DNA of 64,000 nucleotides, taken from Stratiolaelaps scimitus. Taxonomy: Eukaryota > Arthropoda > Arachnida > Mesostigmata > Laelapidae. The notes beneath the pieces were generated by a model. The model made no database searches, was not told where the DNA came from, and saw nothing but the letters and a program-made list of their open reading frames with translations. Made by a program: the position numbers and the translations under genes. The DNA lies in the NCBI GenBank assembly GCA_019614645.1, contig JABWDB010000012.1, positions 3,658,001 to 3,722,000 on the forward strand, in the 5' to 3' direction. Of the stretch, positions 13,101 through 24,934 are shown in pieces. Numbering within the stretch: position 1 is the first letter of the stretch; each line of letters begins with the position of its first letter.

Positions 13101-15129
13101 TCTACCCTGACTCTTCATATTCTTTGTTGCGCGTCACTATCTTAGTCACTTTTGGTAGCATTGAGCAATGATCTCTCTCACTGCGACGATAGCGTCGATT
13201 TTTTTCTACCGAGTCCACCTATTTTTTTTCCCTTTTGCCGTTTAGTGAACAGAGAAAAGAAGATGGAGAGAGAGAGGAGGGGTCCAGACACGCGTTTGAC
13301 TCACGTGTTCAGCCAAGGGGCCCATCAGTGCTCCGCTGGCTGGTGGTTCCCACCGAGGAAGGCTCATATTCATCGGTGCTGTATGATATATGATAGTATG
13401 ATCTCATTGAGCCATTTGACTTTCTAGTCAAGCTGCATAAAACTACTACTTCCTGTTCTCAACCGTTTTGGTTGGACTCAACATATAGAATAATAATAAT
13501 AGATGGGCTGATCTCAGATCTGGCTGAGCGGGCCGCGATCCGAGTCTAGTTCCGAGTTACTGCGTAAAAATGAAACGAGCTTTGGCGTCCGATGATGATG
13601 AACAGTGTCGAGGTGGTTAGCAGTGATGGAAATGTAGATGAAAATAAGTCTGCTCCTCGTCATATTTGCCTCATTAGATGAGTAAAAATGTATCTTTCAG
13701 TGGATGGACGGCGAATTTATTTAGCAACACGACTAACTGTAACATGAAAACGCTCGTAGCGCTGTGCAGCATGCGTGAGCGAATCCACGGTGCTTCCTGC
13801 TCGCTGACGACGTTCGCCGACTTCGTAGACAGCTTCCTCCATCTAATGCTATTTGATGATTCTCGAATCTATCGGAGAACTCCGTTGTCTAGAGTGTGCA
13901 AATGCTTGCACCGGGAGCGATCGTCGAACGGAACGCGGAATCATCTTGTTGTTGTTAGACACCACCGAGTCATCGTGGGATGAACCAGCGGCCGGGGTCT
14001 TTGAAGGCGTCGATTCTTCAATCAACTTCGGGCGCGCTAACAGCACATTTCGCCGACATCACATTACAGCGCATCGCGGCGGCTGTATTGCCTCTGTACT
14101 ATTGCTAGTTGTATATCACTGTGCCCGTTCCATGCGTCTTTCCGAATGGTGCCGCTGTCGCCGCTGTTGAATCTGCTAAAAAGCTCAGAAAAAGAAGCGA
14201 CAGCCTAGCAAGACTACCTATAGCAAGCACTAGTGCCATAGTAGCTATGTAGGCTTACTCGCGCGCACTGGAGTAATGAAGCAAGAACCATTAGGCAGTT
14301 TCGGCGGTGGTGGCAGCGGCTGCGTCGAAGGTGAATCTTGAACATCATTATGAGAGCAGTCTATCTCCCATCTTTTTTCTCTCAGGGTCTCAAGTCTGAA
14401 GAATCGGCCGAGAGACGGAGCCCAGGATACGGACGAGGCAGGGGTAGCACTGCGTAGCTGATGGGCAAGTGGCCGAGCACGCTGACGCACACGCGGTCTC
14501 ATCGACAGCCAGCCAAGCAGGGACCATCAGACGCCATCGCTCACTATCTTCCTCAAGAGCGCTCGTCTTTTGGGTCTTAACGACTACTCTGCACTGGAAG
14601 CTGGTGTCAGATCGGCGGCCCAACCGCGGTCAGGACATTGGCAATCGTCATCACAGCAGCAGCAGCAGCAGAAAAAAAATCGCAGTAGCGTAACAGTAGT
14701 AGTAGTTGTAGTGATGGCTCTGGTATCGCTGTACTGGCCAGCAGAGAGTCGTATTCCGATGAGGAGCGCAAGTGTTGTTTGTAGTGCAGATAGGACTACA
14801 GGGGTGAGCATTCGGCAGAGGTGGGTACGGGGCCACGGGACGAGTGATGAACGTATCTCGCTGCTGATAGCTTAGAGAGACATCATAAGAGACCATCGCA
14901 GACGTCGTTCACCTCAAATCGCCTTTGCTCTGTGGGAGAGAGAGAGAGAGTAAGAGAAAGGTGATTCATCTCTCAATGAACGAGCAAACGAAACCAGCGT
15001 CGGAGCAGTTCGTTTCGAACACAAAACACCCGTAGCGAATCGGGTACGAATGGGCAGCCTCCGAATAGAGATCCTCATGTTTTCAACCCTATCCTAGCTA
15101 TCCCGACAGGCGGGGCAGGTCCCCTCGAT

Positions 15130-15148
15130 GGCGGCGGCGGCGGCGGCG
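15130..15148. repeat. (GGC)n triplet repeat
   Basis: Six consecutive GGC triplets in a gene-free region. A run of T follows about 30 bases later. Confidence 0.9.
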
Positions 15149-16298
15149 ATGGTCGTCACACATCTTTCGTCGTCATTTTTTTTTGTTAACTGCCGCCTCT
15201 TCGCAGTGCGGCAGTAGACAGAGCTCTGGCGAGAGGGGCAGATGCAGTGATGACTTTTAAGCTTCGGATTTCAGTTCGGAAGCGCACTAACTCATCGGTC
15301 TCACGGTGGTGCACTCTGGTTGCGCTGCACGTAGGAGCAGGGAGGTTCCTTACGCTTGCGGAGAAGGCGAAAGATCTATTGATAGAGCCATATCAAGAAA
15401 CGGTATCGTTGTTCTTTGAGGCATTGCCAATGGTCAGAAACTAGAATAATGCTCACAATTGAATAGGAGACGTCTCTACGTACGTGGAGATTTTGCCGAG
15501 ACGGCTACTAAAGGACTAATAATAAATGAACTTCTCTGCCGTCTCCCGCTACCACCAACCATCGAAGGGATCGTAATTCATTCCTAGTGTGACATAGACG
15601 TCCACAGCGAGTGCGAATCAAAGAACGACTCTATTAATAATATAATTGTTGTGTGACGAAAGCCAGCCTGAGCAAACGCGGATTCGACGAGGTAGAAGAA
15701 AATCGTAATAAAAAAAAAGTACATTCATTACACTACCCGCTATCCGGCGTTGTTGCGTTACAATATAAAACAATGCTGGAATCCCGTTGCGTTCCACAAA
15801 TCACGACCCAACTCAGAGTGGATTTATTGGCTAATTTTTCTTGCTAATTAACATTAAATCTACACCATCGTTATTTACATTTTTCAATTTATTCACTCTC
15901 CACCCGCTCGCCCCCCCCACCTGCTTACTTCCCCCGTTACCCCGATAGCCACCATTCTATTATCGATCACCTGTCACCACTGTTATTTGTGGGAGCCGAC
16001 TGCTGAAAATTTCATTATGTGTAGAATTAATAGCGGCACACTTTTCAATGAAGTCTCAAACATTAATAACAGACACAAAAAAACACACACACATACACAC
16101 ACATTCATAGGCAATAGTGATGTTCGGTGGTCGCGGGTTATTCTTCCCGATATACTCGTTGTATTTAATCAGCCCGCAATATTTTTTACGGTTCTGGCCG
16201 TTGTGTCTCGCCCCGTTATCTGTCCCATGACTGCTACCCGCAGTCTAAAAGCACCGTGTGTCGTCAGATAATCATAATAACATTATATACTATATATA

Positions 16299-16318
16299 AT
16301 ATATATATATATATATAT
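16299..16318. repeat. (TA)n microsatellite
   Basis: TA run preceded by an imperfect TA-rich stretch from about 16282. Confidence 0.9.
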
Positions 16319-17962
16319 TGACGTTGCTCCGTGAGCGAGACGTATTTTTTTTATCCGCTCAAGCGTTCGAGTTGTCGAGTTTTACGTCGATCGTAATTCT
16401 AATTTAGTGCAGTTGTTGTGTTTGCTGACACGCCGACAAGCCATCGATATATAATACAATACGCGACGGAGCGAAGAGCAGCACCGAAAAGGCCCGTTGA
16501 ACTTAGCAGTAACGACAAACGGCGAATCGAGAGCCAGCCCAGCGCAGGCGATATTCCAGTGGCTGACATACGACAATTCGTATGTAGCGGCATCGTGTAC
16601 GGCCAGATCATCAATATACACGAGACCTTACGCGAGGGCCCGATAGATAGATGATCATATTGTTGGCCAGCAAACAGCAACAGCAATTCGCCGGAGAGTA
16701 CGAGCTGAAAACGAGGACATTTCACGTCAACTGTGTGTGCCCGGCGTAGGCAACAGTGACCAGAGCGGACCCGTCGCTAGCACAGTCGTTACAGCTTTCG
16801 TTAATGTTGCCTTGTATTTGGTGCGCCGCACTTGATAGCCGCTCATTGATAGTCGATTCGAGAATCGAATTTAATAGGCCAGCGGCGAATGAAGACAGCG
16901 TGAGACCTGTTGGCCCCCCCACTGTCAATGAATGGGCGCGCTGCTGCTGGTTGATGATGGTGTTATAGGGATGGTGTAAACGCCGAAACTGATAGATATT
17001 ATTATTTAAGATCTCAGCAGATATACGCCGCCAGGCAAAACGGGCCGTATTAACAAGTGGATAATGGATATAAAGAGGGCGATTTGATTGAGTTACACGT
17101 TAGATAATTAATTACATCTATCTGTACTTGACTCCTGTTATCGATATCTTGACACTTCCCCCGAATATTAACAGTGGCGCAGTAGGGGGTGCAGGCTGAA
17201 TCCGCTTGGAGCCAGATACTGACGAAGTCGTTTATGTGATCGAAGCTGAGATCAAGTAACACCACCTTCTCTCTATAAGCCACCTTCACTAGCTTACGTT
17301 TGCTCGCTAGTCCACGGTATGGCTTTTTTTTTTAACGAAATACGGAACGAGTGAAATTTATGACCACGAAATTGATCGTTTCACAGATCGGCTTCCTCGA
17401 GCTCCCCCAGTGTTCCACAATGCTTATGCATGTTGCCGATGTTGAATCTGGTCTTCGAAGTCTCTCTCTCTCGTAAACTTCCTCGAAGGCATAATCTTGT
17501 ACTTACTATTGTACAATTTGGAATGCATCCTGTCTTATGGTGGCCTTCCGATGCTCGAGGCTGCAGAATTTACCATAAAGTGCTACCTGCAAGCCAAGAA
17601 AGAGATACATCGACTCCAAAGGTGAAGTGTTCTCGCGAAGTGCAGTTACCAAGGGAGCTAAGTACCAAATGCAATGTTGCAGAAAACCGACGTGACTAAG
17701 GCAGCGGCATCGTTAGCACACGAACGCTGACAGAGGACTTCCAAATGATGAAAGCGAAGACGAGGAACGCCTTGATAATGGTTAATATGGAGCAGGATTC
17801 GCTTTCGCAGAAGGGAGTGGCGAGAGGTTAGCCCAATGAACGGAAGCGATACGGCTTCGCTCAGACGGATCTGACTCAGAGGTTTCATTCGTCAGACGAA
17901 ACGCAGACGAAAAGCCGCGAGCAGGATCCGCTATATACCGCATGAGGGTAAAACTGATTTAA

Positions 17963-17992
17963 CTAATAATAATAAGAATAATAATAATAATA
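17963..17992. repeat. (ATA)n microsatellite
   Basis: About ten AAT/ATA triplets with one G interruption. Confidence 0.9.
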
Positions 17993-19844
17993 GCATAATA
18001 CTTAATTAAAACTTCAAAACAACAGGTTTTTCCAACGAACGAATCCGAGTCCGCCTCTCCCGTCAGAATACTTTTAGGTCGTTTATTACCAAACCTGTGC
18101 ACATACGCCGTTCGACATTGATGTGAAGGAAGCTGTTCCTCTTACGCTTTTCTGTCGGCTTTCCCCTAATGAACATACTAATTAATACACAACAACAAGC
18201 TAGATGGGCAAGCACTCCCATCATCAACGACAAAGGTGAAAACGTCCGCGTGAACGATGATGATCTGATTTCATTACGTGGCGTACGTGGTGTGCTTTCC
18301 AACCAAAAAAAAAATAACTAAACGCCTTCGGTCTAAAACTTTGTGACTAGGAAAGATTCCTGTGGACTTTATTTTGCCGTCTCGAAAGTGAGTCTGCTAT
18401 GGTCGTACAGTGAACTGAACGATGCGGAAACCGACAATGTCCAGAATGCGTTCAACAGATTTCCGATTTCAGAGGGTACTCATTATCGAGTGTAGGTTAG
18501 CTGATGCCTCGGTGAGTGAGAAGCTCTCCATGACCCTAGCCTTGCGTTACCTTAGACAACATTATATTATAGCCTATCTACGCGGTGGTTTGGGCGGCTG
18601 GCACGTCGGTCTGTAGATAGCCACTGGCTGCGTGTGAAGTGGCGTACCTCTTTAAATAATGGTGCATCGTTGCATTGTAGAGTGAACCCTCACGACACAG
18701 TTGCACTAAGAGTGTTAGGACAGCAGGATATTTAGATTGCCATTCTCGAGTAAACTTCACGAACCTAATATACGCTATCTATCGCACTTTCTCATGGGTT
18801 ATTTCATTGAATCCTCCCTCTGGCTGTGTGTTCCGTCAATGCTCGTTTTGCTACCCCTTCGAAAAGGGCGCTTCTGTCGCGTTGCCCACCCCGCAAACGA
18901 GGTGTGCATCCTCAACTTAAGGCCACTAATGTCACTGCAACTTCTTCTTTGACCTATCAGATATACGACACAGAGGAACGAGCTGACGTTGACTGCTACC
19001 TTACATCTCACTCTGTCCGTCGACTCCTCATGACAGCAGCGGCCCCAAGGAGGCTTGCCGCTTACCTACAGCTAACAGATATAGAGCGGCTCCACTGTCT
19101 GGGCATCTCCTGATTAGACGATGCAGAGAGAGAGAGTAGCAGAAGGCCAAGGGAGACGTGGCTAGAGGGAAGACAATGGCCTATCTCGCCCGCTTTTCAG
19201 GCCCTTCCATTGGACCCTTCCAGTAACCGACAGGCTGTCAGCCGACAACCGAGACGAGAAGATGCCCTACGATGTCAGCCTGGAAGAAAGAGGACAGCGA
19301 GCCCCGAAAGGCCGAAGGCCCGCTTCATGTCAAGCTACCCAGCTGAGTGAGTGAGTGACTGGCCTGCCGCCCTTCTCACTGACTGGCGCCGACCAACTCG
19401 AAGCAAGAGAGTACTGGTGTCAGGGAGAAGATAGAAGAAATATGTCGTTAATCATCGTGTCGTTATATGTCCACACCGACCAGCGCTATGCTACCTCGAG
19501 TAGGTACCTAGAGACGTTGACCGCTGATAGAACAGCCTCAAACTTCATAGCACCGTATGCTTCTTGTATATATATAGGTATGTATGATTCTGAGGTATTT
19601 GCTGATTGTGCTGAGATGAGGCAAACTTTATCGCTCGTTAGCATGCTGCACTGTGTTGGTCAATTAGTGAATCTAACGTTTCTTATTGTGTATTGCACAC
19701 GCGTGAGGGGAGATCGTTAGCCCAACCTGAGTTTCAGTGTTTCGAGACGCTGAGGAGACTTGCATATGATTGTAATGCGTCGTTTATTAAATGTCACATT
19801 GTATGTCTATGAACGTTAGACCGGTGGAGGTAGTGTGTACTATT

Positions 19845-19912
19845 GTAGGGCTCGAATCAACGGCCTTCTGATCGTTAGCGGTCCGCACGTCGTTAAAAAG
19901 CAGTACGCTTCG
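19845..19912 (-). repeat. tRNA-like sequence, possible SINE remnant
   Basis: On the minus strand a B-box-like segment TGATTCGAGCCC lies downstream of a segment resembling the anticodon region of a serine (GCU) tRNA (ACCGCTAACGATCAGAAGG). No proper acceptor stem can be paired and the A box is poor, so this is not a functional tRNA gene. It may be the decayed head of a tRNA-derived SINE. Confidence 0.3.
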
Positions 19913-20178
19913 ACACCTTTCGGCGTGTCGTTGAATGCGCAGGAGACAATGCGGAGTATATGACCGACTTTGAATGAGCTGAATTGAGAAGAACCGTATA
20001 ACGCTACGTAAACACCAGAAACAATATCATGGGGTCTTACAATAGTCGATACTCGTGAGCACACTTCTCCTGACGCTATTACTGAAAGAGCTTCCACTCC
20101 CACTTGCCAGGGTCATGCCCTCGACCAGGACCTGTTAATATCGTGTGCGGAGGGTCCCACAGGAGGTACGCAACAGGG

Positions 20179-20216
20179 TCGTGCCTTGCGCTGCTAACCC
20201 GCAGGGCAAGGCACGA
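20179..20216. repeat. perfect 11-bp inverted repeat, extended hairpin
   Basis: TCGTGCCTTGC at 20179-20189 is perfectly complementary to GCAAGGCACGA at 20206-20216. An inner TGC/GCA pair extends the stem. It sits where the related copy at 23096 encodes its last cysteine-rich residues, so it lies inside the decayed tail of the upstream paralog. Confidence 0.75.
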
Positions 20217-20287
20217 TCCTCTTGGTGCACCTTTATTCGACAGATTTTTCTCCGCTTGCCAGAGTGTCGTGAGAGTCCTCATAGATT
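20195..20287 (-). pseudogene. frameshifted C-terminal remnant of the 20288-21028 paralog
   Basis: Just past the stop of the preceding reading frame, the DNA still aligns with the coding sequence of the intact paralog near 23130-23240. The cysteine pair and acidic segment (CCEIYED against CCEVYEE) are readable only in another frame. An extra base relative to the paralog, just before the Cys-Cys codons, causes the first shift. A second change (GAATAAAGG against GAATTAAAGG) is a one-base loss that creates a TAA. I infer decay of the C-terminal part. The alternative, a short intron, lacks a convincing donor and acceptor pair. Confidence 0.6.
20232..20237 (-). terminator. AATAAA hexamer just past the truncated frame
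   Basis: Minus-strand AATAAA, about 50 bases beyond the stop at 20288. It arose where the paralog has GAATTAAAGG, so a single-base deletion created both a TAA and a potential polyadenylation signal. A second minus-strand AATAAA lies at 19783-19788. Neither is proven to be used. Confidence 0.35.
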
Positions 20288-21028
20288 TCACAGCAGACCG
20301 CTGGCGTTTGCATTCAGCTGGATACCTCGGTGAGCATCTGGCTTGCTCTCTCTGACCTCGTCCACCACCGACGTCAGCCCCGGAGGGATGCGGCCAACAT
20401 CAACCGTTGAGTTGATTTGTAATCGGCAGTCCTTTGCCGAACTAGTGCCGTTAACGCATGACTCGAGGACCATGCGCTTTTTCACTAGATCGATGGAGAA
20501 ATTAGCACGAAACGTCTTCAGATCCATTGACCCATTCCTCATATCCTGGAAAACGAACGGCTTGAGCTCTTCCGAAGTTCTCGAGGAGTTGTACGAGACT
20601 TGACTGCTGTTCATCTCGTGTTCGCCTTTGATGTGCAGAAGCCGTTTCCTCACTTGTCGACCGACCGACGACAGTTTTGCTGGAGAAACGGATACAGCCG
20701 TCTGCCTAGTGAAGGCTCGTCTAGTGCCGCGTCTATCTGGTCCCGTGGTCCTTTTCGTTACCGTCGTTCGATCGGAGGGCTGTAGCTTTGAGGGGGAAAC
20801 GGTTGGAGACGCGAGCGTCAGTCTGGAGCTGGCTCCATGGTGTGGCGAGGTCCATTTTGTTGCGTTCGTTCGATTATGCATCACAACCCCATACTGATTG
20901 TCGTACAAGTAGATGTCCACGATCAGGAAAGCCGTGAGCAAACAAGCGAGAAAAACAATTATTGAAGACAGCGGGAAATCGTTGTTGACAGGTACAGCCT
21001 CTTCAGCCGGGGGGTCGTCGTCTACCAT
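20288..21028 (-). CDS. single-pass membrane glycoprotein, shortened paralog
   Basis: I do not recognise the family. The 246-residue frame begins at the Met conserved with its neighbour at 24133. It has a short acidic N-terminus (MVDDDPPAEEA), one hydrophobic segment (FPLSSIIVFLACLLTAFLIV) and then NQ...NRT, as in the paralog. A basic Ser/Thr-rich stretch follows, then the conserved core (SMDLKTFRANFSIDLVKKRM, then a Cys-Val-Asn step). Several N-X-S/T sequons suggest an extracellular or luminal C-terminal side. Compared with the paralog it lacks about 50 residues after the membrane segment and ends early because of a frameshift. The frame could extend upstream to an ATG at 21130, but a CAG acceptor shared by both copies at 21086-21088 suggests an intron there. 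It may be a pseudogene or a truncated functional form. Confidence 0.5.
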   Translation of the reverse strand: MVDDDPPAEEAVPVNNDFPLSSIIVFLACLLTAFLIVDIYLYDNQYGVVMHNRTNATKWTSPHHGASSRLTLASPTVSPSKLQPSDRTTVTKRTTGPDRRGTRRAFTRQTAVSVSPAKLSSVGRQVRKRLLHIKGEHEMNSSQVSYNSSRTSEELKPFVFQDMRNGSMDLKTFRANFSIDLVKKRMVLESCVNGTSSAKDCRLQINSTVDVGRIPPGLTSVVDEVRESKPDAHRGIQLNANASGLL

Positions 21029-23095
21029 AGCCTCCACTGTGTTTGTTCGGACCCGAGGTATGGGGGTGGCTGGGGTTCGTTGTTGCTGTGGACTGAATGC
21101 AGCCCCGAAACAGTGATAGGTGTATGCCATACATGAACCCTGGAGTAACAACGATTCTCAAGCTGAGCTGCTGGTTAAAGCAAACTAGAAGCCATATAGA
21201 AGCGATTACCGGGTGACCACATCTCCGATGAGTTCCGACCACACAAAGGACGAAACCGCTGGCTTTCGAACACATTGTGACAACGGGATGTCACCAAAGC
21301 TTTATTATTATTATTAAGCCAGCGATGGCTGGTTCAATACAACGCGAAATGCAACATGAGACAAAATAAAATTCAACTCTTCTTCCTCCGCCTGCACTAA
21401 TATGTACACTCGACACTGCTACTAGACATGCGGCGGTAATTGATACACTTCGTTTGGCACCGGACGCAACTCCGCAAGCTAGCACTGTTCCTAGACGTCA
21501 TCCAGGAAACACCACCGAACTGTTTCTTCCTTCAGGCTGTCTCATAAACGACCGTTCCGACAACGATGAGATTAGGTGGAACCTTCTGCATGGAGCCGTT
21601 CCACATACTCGTGCATCACTGCCACTCAATCTGTCGTGTCGACAGTTCTGCAGTCAACACTACCAGAATAATCCGCTTTCCGGATACGATCGACCGGGAA
21701 GAGGACTATTGGCCGCGTCACTTGATCCGCTAGATTAGGCCGTACCGCCAGCTAACGCGATTGGCCATCAGTGGTACTAGCGCCGTTTGCTTCGTGGTCC
21801 TCTGCCTGTAACGAATCGCTCGATTATGCACCGCAGGCTACGCATCGCGTAGACGTCAGCTATTAGGAGCGACAAAGTGCGCGAATACACGAGTATAAGA
21901 ACTAGAGAAAACCAGAGAAGTGCCTCCGACCATAGCATCAGGTGGTACAGGAAAAGCGACGTTGTTGTCTTTTGCGAATGCTGCTTGTCCGCCCATTTGA
22001 ACGTGGGCGGAAGGCGGGGTGCGAGTCGACTCCTTTATGGGTCCGGAATGGAGCGCCGAGCAGAATTGTTGTCTTGAGCTCTGAATTGTATTTGCGGAAT
22101 CGATTGGAACATAACCAAGCGTTTATAACAGTTCAGACCCATATCGAATATAGATTGCGTTACGCACTGCTTGTGATTTCTAGACGATACCGATTCCGTA
22201 AATTCTCCTCAAAGGTCAACACTGATCAGTGACAATGAATGGCTCTCCTATGGTCAACAAAGCCAAAGTACGCTCGTATCGTCCCTGAGTCAGCATAAAT
22301 GCCGGTGCAGCAAGGCCTTCAATTGACCAGTCACTTTGAAGTGCTTCGTTGCCATATAAACATGTTGCGAGACAAACCGAACTGAATGAATTTAAGGTCC
22401 AATTAAGTTGGCTCCAGGAATAATTCGACATACCTCTGTCGTTCGATGGTAATAGAATAGGTATGAATACTGTCACATAGCCTGATTTCGAATAGAGGTC
22501 GGTCTAAACGAATCCGCTACTAACCAGCATTCGTAAATAAAGATCTTGGGCACACCATGGGCTATGTGTCAATCTATCCAAATCAGGCTTCTTGGCTCTA
22601 AGCACGTATGTCTCTTTCTAGCTCTTGAGTTCAGCCCTTCAGTAGATACTGGTACATTTCTAGCGGTAGTAGCAGTAGTAATATGGCAAGGGTACATTGG
22701 CAATTGACTTGTGTAGGAATGATCCGAGGTGCGTTGAAGTGTAAGGCTGATATGCCGTTGAATGTCGAATCCGTAGAGGCCAAGACAACAACAGCCTCAC
22801 AGTACGGTGACCTAACGAATGTCGTCTTTGGTCGTTTGCAGTGTAAGGTCGAAGGTTTTTAGTAGTTGATACTCGAAAGATTTCGGTTAACATATCACAT
22901 AGCTTGCAGTCAATCCTACTTCGCATATCATATAAATAGATCGTTGGTAAGAAGCACGGACTCCTTAGTCAACTCGAAAAAAAAACACTACATAACACGA
23001 TAAGAAAAGCTAACGCCAAAACCGATATAAATCAACAAACGATGAATGTCCTTTGCTAGCTAAAGGGCCATCTCGTGGACCTGCCGTTGGACGGG
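21029..23095. other. spacer between the two paralogs
   Basis: About 2 kb separating the shortened and intact copies. It should hold any upstream exon of the 20288-21028 gene and the 3' UTR of the 23096-24133 gene. I could not identify either exactly. An (ATT)n run lies at 21300-21317. No other gene is supported. Confidence 0.5.
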
Positions 23096-24133
23096 CTAAT
23101 ACCCTCTCCTGAATGTCGAACAAGAGATGTCCTGCCAGTCCTGAGGACAAGGCACCGCTCTGGTGGTTCCTTTAATTCGACACATTTTTATCCGATGGCC
23201 TGGCACCGACTTATCTTCCTCGTAGACCTCACAACAGGTTGCTTGTGTTGTATTCAACTGAATATAATAATTCCTCCTTGGGCGGCCGGTCGATCTCGTT
23301 CTATCCAAGCCCATTGTGATGTAGACAGCCGGGCACAAACCCACACCGAATGGGTTCACGTGAATCGATGCGTTGACCTGCATGCGGCATTCATTAGGCG
23401 CACCCGTATGATTAACACATGACTGCAGAATCATACGTTTCTTGGCTAGGTCCAAGGAATAATTCGCACGAAATGTCTTAAAACTTATATTATTATAACT
23501 CATATCCTGTATATCAAACTTATGCAGCTCTTGGCCAAGCTTCGTAATGTTATTCGCTATTTGTCCGCCGTTGAGATCAGCTTCGCCTCGGAACCTAACC
23601 GGGACACTCCTTACCCGCTGTCCCCCCGAAGTGTAGTTGGCAAAGTCAAACAGAACAGCCTCCTTCGGCAGCAGCTTCGACGGCGCACTCCCTCTTGGTA
23701 TCACCTGCGGGAAAATCAAGATGGCGGAGTACGGCGAGTTGTACTCCAAGCTGCTAATCGGCGTCCACGCAAATAAATTCACCGATAACACCACCGAGTA
23801 GTTGGCTGATCGTCTCACGTACGGCGCGATCATGGTGAGATCGTAGCGAATCTTGAACTTGGACTCACTGATTCTCTTAATGTCACTGCCACACCAGTTA
23901 TCAAGTCGAACGGGTGGGGGAAGTAAGGTTGATGGGACACCTCGTGTTGACCCTGTCGTCCATCCGGTCGGCGTCGTTCGATTCAGTAGCGGAATCAATA
24001 TCTGATTATGGAATAAATAAATGTCTGCTATAAGCAGTGCAAGGAGCGTAGCTCCGAGAATAACGATGATTGGAAACAGGGGGAACGCTGCAATAGGCAC
24101 AGCTACGTCGACAGCGATATTTCCGGGCGCCAT
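23096..24133 (-). CDS. single-pass membrane glycoprotein, apparently intact copy
   Basis: I do not recognise the family. The 345-residue protein has 16 N-terminal residues, one membrane segment (about 17-41, FPLFPIIVILGATLLALLIA) and a roughly 300-residue region beyond it. That region has nine N-X-S/T sequons (Asn 51, 111, 166, 195, 215, 224, 241, 254 and 294) and nine cysteines (81, 239, 249, 267, 300, 301, 318, 329, 338). The topology suggests a signal-anchor protein with the C-terminus outside or in the lumen, stabilised by disulphides. The core shared with the copy at 20288 is residues 219-241 (FKTFRANYSLDLAKKRM onward). Met 1 is conserved in the paralog. The open frame extends upstream to a CAG acceptor at 24188-24190, also shared with the paralog, so a further 5' exon is likely. 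No function can be assigned. Confidence 0.68.
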   Translation of the reverse strand: MAPGNIAVDVAVPIAAFPLFPIIVILGATLLALLIADIYLFHNQILIPLLNRTTPTGWTTGSTRGVPSTLLPPPVRLDNWCGSDIKRISESKFKIRYDLTMIAPYVRRSANYSVVLSVNLFAWTPISSLEYNSPYSAILIFPQVIPRGSAPSKLLPKEAVLFDFANYTSGGQRVRSVPVRFRGEADLNGGQIANNITKLGQELHKFDIQDMSYNNISFKTFRANYSLDLAKKRMILQSCVNHTGAPNECRMQVNASIHVNPFGVGLCPAVYITMGLDRTRSTGRPRRNYYIQLNTTQATCCEVYEEDKSVPGHRIKMCRIKGTTRAVPCPQDWQDISCSTFRRGY

Positions 24134-24187
24134 CGCCTCTAGTGGTGCCTGCCCCGCCGCACCGACACGGGATAGGGTTCGTTGTTG

Positions 24188-24190
24188 CTG
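24188..24190 (-). promoter_or_regulatory. conserved splice acceptor before the intact glycoprotein exon
   Basis: On the minus strand CAG is followed by CAACAACGAACC both here and at 21086-21088 in the shortened copy. An in-frame TGA lies directly across this point in the intact copy, so the similarity between the copies most likely starts at an exon edge. The upstream exon was not identified. Confidence 0.45.
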
Positions 24191-24748
24191 TCAACTGACT
24201 GGAGCTGCTCCAACTACGTATCTGCAAGCATACTGCTAAACCTACAACACAACGCGGCCGAGTGACGTATGCAATATCAATAATATATTTATTATTATAC
24301 GCCCCCGTCTGGGACGTAGCGAGCTGTCGACTAAATTCGCATAGCTGTGCACCACGAGCTGTGAGCTCCGTAATAGTGTCCAGGTCCGTCATTGTAGCTA
24401 GACGGCATCAGATCAGGCACTTCATTAGTGAACGCCATCATAGAATTGTCTATGCAAGCGTGGCGCCTCAGCGAGGGAATGCGATATGTTGGGTGGGTAC
24501 CTCGAGCAAGGCATGTTGTGCCAATGGAGACGACACAAATATCTGTTAAATGTCTAAAAATAGTTCCATCGGCATAATGCGCAATGTCCTGCGGTGGATA
24601 ATGCCGCGCTGTGCTATACATGTGTGCTCATCCGGCTGGGCAGACGACGGCATTCGACCGGTTCGCCGCTCCGCAGCGGGCGCACCTGGGGCAGCGCCAG
24701 CGGAGCCTGGCGTCGCTGTGTCGGGAAGCGGGCGGAATCGTTGGGATG

Positions 24749-24926
24749 TTGCACAAGAGATCTCCTGCAAGACATCTTACAGGAGATCTGACTTACGAGA
24801 TTCGTGCGAATCAGCTTGGATTCATAGCGCTCTGCGGGTTGTTTCACAAGAGGTGTTCTGCCAATGTTGCAGGAGATCCGACTTACCAGATCCGTGTGTC
24901 GTGCGAGTCCTAGTGGCCTTCATAGC
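24749..24926. repeat. diverged tandem duplication of about 80-90 bases
   Basis: The segment at about 24749-24828 is repeated, with substitutions and small indels, at about 24842-24926. Both contain CACAAGAG, then CAGGAGATC, GACTTAC and AGAT-CGTG, and both end in TTCATAGC. It lies just upstream of the intact membrane glycoprotein gene. The CACAAGAGATCTCCTGCA part slightly resembles the 3' end of that gene (ACAAGAGATGTCCTGCC at 23120), so it could be a copied fragment of it. Confidence 0.6.
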
Positions 24927-24934
24927 AAATCACC

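Larger units (their letters stand above)
8070..19780. other. long stretch without a recognisable gene
   Basis: About 11.7 kb with no exon I can defend. Open frames are short, overlap on both strands and are mostly driven by simple repeats: GGT at 9373, CTG at 10115, CT at 10340-10430, GGC at 15130, TA at 16299 and ATA at 17963. The part from about 9500 to 10850 is richer in GC and triplet repeats than its surroundings and could be a promoter or first-exon region of an unseen gene, but no protein family is recognisable there. Confidence 0.5.
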
